Of a stretch of DNA of 64,000 nt, positions 63,757 to 64,000 are shown piece after piece. The notes under the pieces are model-generated. The model had not been told where the DNA came from. It did not search any database and saw nothing but the letters and a program-made list of their open reading frames with translations. The stretch spans positions 806,001-870,000 of the forward strand of contig NZ_CP070353.1 of NCBI RefSeq assembly GCF_016919405.1. The letters run 5' to 3'. Position numbers and translations under genes: made by a program. Origin of the DNA: Ensifer sp. PDNC004 (GTDB lineage Bacteria > Pseudomonadota > Alphaproteobacteria > Rhizobiales > Rhizobiaceae). The stretch's first letter is position 1. Every line of letters begins with the position of its first letter.

Positions 63757-64000
63757 TCAACGCCGTTGCTCATGGCGATCGCTTGCCAGCCACAGGCAGA
63801 CGGCGAACAGTGTAACACCGCCGACGGGCAAATAGAGGCGAAGGCCCATGACCAGAAACTGGTAGAAGGCGATCAGCGTCGTAAAGGCGAACTGGAAGAG
63901 CCACGTCGTGGTTCCGATCGGGGCGTGCCACTGTGCATAGAATTCGCGGTAGTCGAGCGCGAAAAGCAGTGCCGTCATCCCGATCGTGCCGAGCGAGAGG
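63757..64000 (-). CDS. Membrane protein, N-terminus cut by window end
   Basis: At least 80 residues are visible. The frame is open through an internal ATG at 63978 to base 64000, and the residues before that ATG (LSLGTIG) continue a membrane helix, so the gene starts outside. Two more helices follow (FQFAFTTLIAFYQFLVMG and LPVGGVTLFAVCLWLA) and a basic tail SDRHEQRR. I do not recognise the family. The gene lies upstream of purB on the same strand. Confidence 0.75.
   Translation of the reverse strand, partial: LSLGTIGMTALLFALDYREFYAQWHAPIGTTTWLFQFAFTTLIAFYQFLVMGLRLYLPVGGVTLFAVCLWLASDRHEQRR

Overview
The window is GC-rich chromosomal DNA from an alphaproteobacterium of the family Rhizobiaceae, most like Ensifer/Sinorhizobium. 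The evidence is the CckA phosphorelay kinase, a single-cysteine DksA, separate cytochrome b and c1 genes, a giant RgsE/GPR-type polar-growth protein, a DUF1476 F1-ATPase inhibitor, a DUF1127 protein, and LexA boxes of the alphaproteobacterial GAAC-N7-GAAC type. Species cannot be fixed from sequence alone. Almost everything looks like core chromosome. I see no insertion sequence, prophage, integrase, CRISPR array, rRNA or tRNA.

Layout. 1-3.4 kb: 3' part of the bc1 operon (petB partial, petC), a GrpB-like protein and a small secreted protein. 3.7-10.4 kb: one 6.7-kb gene for a 2.2-kDa-residue-scale coiled-coil membrane protein (RgsE/GPR-like) built from tandem repeats, facing an orphan Hpt phosphotransfer gene whose promoter carries a CtrA-like box. 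11.5-15.5 kb: a [2Fe-2S] ferredoxin, a candidate minus-strand sRNA with anti-Shine-Dalgarno loops, a DUF922 protease-like protein, the folate operon folP-folB-folK, and a secreted protein. 15.8-19.0 kb: sixA-ycjX-ycjF on the minus strand. 19.4-23.9 kb: dksA, a FliO-like membrane protein and cckA. 24-30.2 kb: psuK-psuG (pseudouridine breakdown), recA with SOS boxes, alaS. 30.4-38.3 kb: AraC/GyrI regulator, a divergent nitrilase-fold protein, a Coq7-type hydroxylase behind icd, a FUSC transporter, trmJ and murI. 38.3-45.1 kb: a frameshifted small membrane protein, a HerA-like ATPase, a divergent cupin/MarR pair with twin palindromic operators, rpsD, glsA, and ttcA coupled to an inositol-monophosphatase-type gene. 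45.2-49.3 kb: two tandem Bcr/CflA-type MFS exporters and a bolA - basic protein - grxD cluster. 49.5-56.8 kb: purL, purQ, purS and purC on one strand, with a PagL-like outer-membrane protein, a MocR regulator, a DUF1127 protein and a lipoprotein inserted between purL and purQ. 57-64 kb: DUF1476 ATPase inhibitor, a PAS-GGDEF-EAL protein, an RBBP9-like hydrolase, a DUF2189 membrane protein, a PilZ protein, purB, and a truncated membrane-protein gene.

How the genes fit together. Cell-cycle and envelope control is well represented: CckA heads the relay that phosphorylates CtrA, the Hpt gene has a CtrA-like box on its -35 region, RgsE organises the growth pole, MurI supplies D-glutamate, and PilZ plus GGDEF-EAL handle cyclic-di-GMP. 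The second theme is central metabolism (bc1 complex, icd, folate, de novo purines, ubiquinone). The best candidates for something not yet described are the anti-SD sRNA, the CtrA-box Hpt gene, the basic protein between bolA and grxD, and the nitrilase-fold protein that lacks the canonical catalytic residues.
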